Shown piece by piece: positions 61,105 through 64,000 of a DNA stretch of 64,000 nucleotides (positions are counted from its first letter, which is position 1; every line of letters begins with the position of its first letter). Below the pieces are notes generated by a model. That model saw only the letters and a list, made by a program, of their open reading frames with translations. It was not told where the DNA came from and ran no database searches. This DNA is from Phytobacter ursingii. Its GTDB lineage: Bacteria > Pseudomonadota > Gammaproteobacteria > Enterobacterales > Enterobacteriaceae. The stretch spans positions 620,001-684,000 of the forward strand of contig CABDWT010000004.1 in the NCBI GenBank assembly GCA_901456055.1, given 5' to 3'. The position numbers and the translations under genes were made by a program.

Positions 61105-62274
61105 TTACGCCACCTCGTCGTATTCAGCTTCGCTGACCTGTTGCTCCAGCGATTGACGAATCTCGGCAAGGGCTTTCTCTTGCTGGCGGAAATACCCTTC
61201 CTGATCGGTCAGTGACGATACCAGTTGCCACGACTCCTCTTTCTCCAGCGCATTCAGCTCATCGATCAGGCTGGCAATATGCTGCTTCACCTCATGAATA
61301 CGCTGGCGCAGGCGGGCAAGATCGTTAAGACGATCGCTGGCCATTAACGGCTCCAGCCCTTTTTGCAGGCGAGTTAATAAAAGGCGAATTGCCCCCAGAT
61401 CGCCACGCTGCCTGGCCTGATTCAACTGAACCATCATGGCATGCGCTTCCTCTTTAAAGGCGTCGTCGACTAAATCCGGATGGCAAAGTTTACTGGCCTG
61501 GCGCCACAAGCGTTTCAGTTCAACACGTTCATCCGGCGACATCTTCTGTTCGAAGCCAAAACGCTGCTCGGCATCGTGCTGTTGTTCCTGGTACTCCTCA
61601 TACTCCTGGCGCGCTTCATCCCTCGCCTGACGCGCCGGTTCATCTTCACGCGTTAAGCCTTGCTCCAGTTCCTGCGCTTCGGCCAGCAAAGACGCGATCA
61701 GCGCGTTCTGCTGCTGCAGATGTTTACGCGCTTCCGCAGCCTGTGGGGACTGTGGCGGGAAACTTTGCCAGCGGCGGGTAAGGGTGACCAGCACCTCTAC
61801 CGCCTGCGACAGATATTTCTGACAGCGAAGGTAATCTGCCTCACGACGATGCGCTTCCGCTTCCTGGCGACGAACGGCGGCTTCGGCGAGGATCTTACGC
61901 AGGCGCAGGATCTGTGACATCAATGGTCCAAGACGGGTGAGGTACAGATCGTTGAAATCATCCAGCAACTGGATGCGTGTGTTACGTTTATCGATTAACT
62001 CACGCAACTGCTCTTCCAGCGCTTTCAGCTCCAGCTTGCTGGCGGCAACCTGCGGATCCTGCCACTGCACCACTGAACGCTGGCTCTGCAGCCAGGCATT
62101 GATGGTACGCAACGCATCGGAATAGTTTTTCTCTTCAAGCGCCCATACGATGAACGCCAGTTCACTGTCGGTGACTTCATTTTTTAGAAAGGGAAGCTGG
62201 CTCTGAATAATGCCTTCATCTTCCAGTTCAATGGCGTATTTAATGATCTCAAGCCGTTTTATAGGTTTGTTCAT
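61105..62274 (-). CDS. Coiled-coil protein with a C-terminal-half J-domain-like segment
   Basis: A 389-residue, highly charged protein, mostly helical. Coiled coil is likely at about 75-235 and 320-389 (runs such as LELKALEEQLRELIDKRNTR and EEYQEQQHDAEQRF). A J-domain-like core lies at about 245-300, with ELKRLWRQASKLCHPDLV carrying the HPD tripeptide (265-267) that stimulates Hsp70 ATPase. It has no signal peptide or membrane segment, and no zinc-finger or G/F region, so it is not DnaJ itself. A specialised co-chaperone is suggested. I do not recognise the gene name. Confidence 0.75.
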   Translation of the reverse strand: MNKPIKRLEIIKYAIELEDEGIIQSQLPFLKNEVTDSELAFIVWALEEKNYSDALRTINAWLQSQRSVVQWQDPQVAASKLELKALEEQLRELIDKRNTRIQLLDDFNDLYLTRLGPLMSQILRLRKILAEAAVRRQEAEAHRREADYLRCQKYLSQAVEVLVTLTRRWQSFPPQSPQAAEARKHLQQQNALIASLLAEAQELEQGLTREDEPARQARDEARQEYEEYQEQQHDAEQRFGFEQKMSPDERVELKRLWRQASKLCHPDLVDDAFKEEAHAMMVQLNQARQRGDLGAIRLLLTRLQKGLEPLMASDRLNDLARLRQRIHEVKQHIASLIDELNALEKEESWQLVSSLTDQEGYFRQQEKALAEIRQSLEQQVSEAEYDEVA

Positions 62275-62638
62275 GGTGTTTTGCTAAGGCGCTTAAAGAT
62301 TGAGTTAATGGTAGTTGTTAATGATCAAACACGAAATAAGCTCATTGTCGTAACCACAGCCGCTGCGTTCAACCCTGAAAGATTAGCACCAGTTCAGCTA
62401 AGCCGATATGGCTGAAATCATAATACAGGTGACAAGTTACAGGCGTTAGTATTCCTGAAAGAAATACTTCCCCGGTACGTTTTTTCCCCATTTCCCGATT
62501 GTTTCATATTCACCTTATCGAGTGATTTAGCTCTCATATTTCCATGAAACCGGTTGCATGGTGGGTTGTCCAGGTTAGCATGAAACCGGTTTCATTCATT
62601 GCATGACTCAGTTACCGAAAATAAAAGGTAGAAAAAAG
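62275..62638 (+). promoter_or_regulatory. PTS-gene control region with two AscG-like operators
   Basis: No gene in 364 bp. TGAAACCGGTTGCA (62545-62558) and the perfect palindrome TGAAACCGGTTTCA (62581-62594) lie 36 bp apart, centre to centre, upstream of the PTS gene. They match the LacI-family AscG operator of E. coli ascFB. Their spacing puts them near the promoter; loop or cooperative repression is possible. The promoter hexamers themselves are not clear to me. Confidence 0.75.
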
Positions 62639-64000
62639 ATGGCTGTTATTCGGGATTACAATAAGTTAGCAAGTGATATTCTCCGGGAAGTCGGAGGGGA
62701 AGAGAACATCAATAGCTTTACCCGTTGCGCCACGCGTTTACGTCTGGTCCTGAACGAAACGCCCGCTGATGCGAAACGTCGGGTGCAAAGTCTGCCCGGC
62801 GTCATTGCGGTGGTGGAGAGCGGCGGACAGTTTCAGGTGGTTATCGGTACCCACGTGGCAGACGTGTTCAACGCGATGTCGGGTCTGGTAAACGAGACGG
62901 CTTCCATGAACAGCGCCGCGAAAAAAACGCGTAAGCTCGACGCGGTGATTGCCACCATGTCGGCCGTATTCGCGCCTATTGTCTACATTCTGGCGGCGGC
63001 AGGCATTTTGCAGGGGCTGCTGATTGTTGCCAGCCTGATAGATGCCGATATCAAAACCACCGGCACTTTCGCTGTGCTCAACTTTATGTCCTGGACGCCA
63101 TTTGCCTTTTTGCCGGTATTTATCGCCATCACGGCGGCGCGTCATTTCAAATGTAACCCGTTTATCGCTGTTCTTTGCTGCTGTGCGCTGATTAGCCCGG
63201 ACTGGGCGGCGCTGGCTGGGCGCATTGCCGGTGGGGAGAGTATTACTTTCCTCTTCTTTCCGCTGTCTAAAACGGTGTATACCTCCTCTGTTTTGCCGCC
63301 GCTGTTTCTGGTGTGGGCGCTCTCCTGGTTCGAACGCCGGGTAGAAAAATGGATCCCGGAAGTCGTGAGCCCGCTTTTTACGCCATTGATCTGTTTTGTC
63401 GTCATTGTGCCGCTGACATTGATTGTTATTGGCCCCCTTACCACCTGGGCGGCAATGGGGGTGGCAAATGGCTATAACACGTTGTTCCATGCGGCGCCGG
63501 CGGTTGCGGCGGCGGTAATTGGCGGGGTGTGGCAGATTATTGTTATTTTCGGGGTGCACTGGGGAATAACGCCGGTAATCATGGCGAATTTCGACACCCA
63601 GGGGTACGACTCTTTCCAGGCTTACCAGACTATTGCGGTTATCGGCCAGATGGCGGCGGTGTTTGGCGTGTTCCTGAAAACCCGCAATACCCAGTTAAAA
63701 GCGACCTCCGTGTCTGCCGGGATTACGGCGATTTTTGGCATCACCGAACCGGCAATTTACGGCGTGACGCTGCGTTTTAAAAAGCCGTTTATTTGTGGCT
63801 GTATCGGCGGGGCGATTGGCGCGGTTGTCGCCAGCCTCTTCGGTAGCCTGTACTACGCCTATGCTGCGTTGCCTGGTCTGTTTACCCTGGTTAACGCCAT
63901 CAGTCCGAATGCGCCAATGTCGTTTGTCGGCGAACTGGTAGGCGCCGGAACCTGTATCGTGCTAACAATTGTGATGGTGCAGTTCGTGGGCTTCGAAGAC
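62639..64000 (+). CDS. PTS beta-glucoside-type EIIBC permease (partial, runs off right edge)
   Basis: 454 residues are visible. The EIIB domain (about 1-90) has the phospho-cysteine in NSFTRCATRLRLVL (C30). The EIIC domain, with eight to ten membrane segments, has AVFAPIVYILAAAGILQGLL, GVHWGITPVIMANFDTQGYD and ITAIFGITEPAIYGVTLRFKKPF, the BglF/AscF-type signature. It phosphorylates and imports an aryl- or cello-beta-glucoside. It is diverged from E. coli AscF, although the upstream operators are of AscG type. An EIIA domain or a phospho-beta-glucosidase gene should follow beyond the window. The ATG at 62639 is 8 bases after AGGTAG. Confidence 0.9.
   Translation, partial: MAVIRDYNKLASDILREVGGEENINSFTRCATRLRLVLNETPADAKRRVQSLPGVIAVVESGGQFQVVIGTHVADVFNAMSGLVNETASMNSAAKKTRKLDAVIATMSAVFAPIVYILAAAGILQGLLIVASLIDADIKTTGTFAVLNFMSWTPFAFLPVFIAITAARHFKCNPFIAVLCCCALISPDWAALAGRIAGGESITFLFFPLSKTVYTSSVLPPLFLVWALSWFERRVEKWIPEVVSPLFTPLICFVVIVPLTLIVIGPLTTWAAMGVANGYNTLFHAAPAVAAAVIGGVWQIIVIFGVHWGITPVIMANFDTQGYDSFQAYQTIAVIGQMAAVFGVFLKTRNTQLKATSVSAGITAIFGITEPAIYGVTLRFKKPFICGCIGGAIGAVVASLFGSLYYAYAALPGLFTLVNAISPNAPMSFVGELVGAGTCIVLTIVMVQFVGFED

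Noticed and set aside
62738-63559. 273-residue ORF antisense to the PTS permease
   Set aside because: The sense strand encodes a clear EIIBC; the antisense frame is Arg/His/Asn-rich without motifs.

Overview
The window is chromosomal DNA from a member of the Enterobacteriaceae. Almost every core gene can be read as a close orthologue of an E. coli K-12 gene, in K-12-like order around aga/gar - rnpB - yha/yqj - exu/uxa - ygj - fadH - patA - aer - yqjIH. Blocks present at this place in K-12 (prlF-yhaV, the tdc cluster, ygjQ, higBA, ebg) are missing, and an AI-2 (lsr) operon and a methionine-type cluster sit in their place. That pattern fits Citrobacter or a near relative better than Escherichia or Salmonella. 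The genus is an inference; no species marker was tested.

Layout. 1-8.1 kb: start of kbaZ, its regulator agaR, the galactarate genes garD and garPLRK, then rnpB, whose promoter overlaps the garK stop codon. 8.1-15.1 kb: small envelope and stress genes (yhaL, yhaK, yhaJ, a DUF805 gene, yqjGFKEDC, mzrA, yqjA). 15.4-21 kb: hexuronate genes exuR, exuT, uxaC, uxaA, closed by a 127-bp ERIC repeat. 21.2-25.5 kb: ygjV, sstT, alx with its pH-responsive leader, ygjR.

25.5-39.7 kb is an accessory block inserted between ygjR and ygjP, where K-12 has only ygjQ. It holds a PLP enzyme, a MetQNI-type ABC transporter, a LuxS paralogue with an intact active site, a short-chain dehydrogenase, a BisC-type molybdoenzyme, a TyrB paralogue, a YitT membrane protein, an Lrp-type regulator, a PheP/AroP-type permease and a second PLP aminotransferase. 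The gene set suggests uptake and salvage of a methionine-like thioether or sulfoxide. This is the best candidate here for an undescribed system.

39.7-43.5 kb: ygjP, rlmG, fadH. 43.5-53.9 kb: the complete lsrKR / lsrACDBFG autoinducer-2 uptake and degradation locus. It lies between two 211-bp direct repeats whose longest hairpin shows compensatory changes. A 54-bp tandem array of ten units lies between lsrG and patA. 53.9-60.9 kb: patA, aer, a second chemoreceptor, yqjI, yqjH. 61-64 kb: REP-type repeats, a J-domain coiled-coil protein, and the start of a beta-glucoside-type PTS permease behind two AscG-like operators; the permease runs off the window.

Common themes are sugar-acid catabolism (galactarate, galacturonate/glucuronate), motility and taxis (two sigma-28-type promoters), and sulfur/AI-2 chemistry (a LuxS-like enzyme about 14 kb from a full lsr operon).
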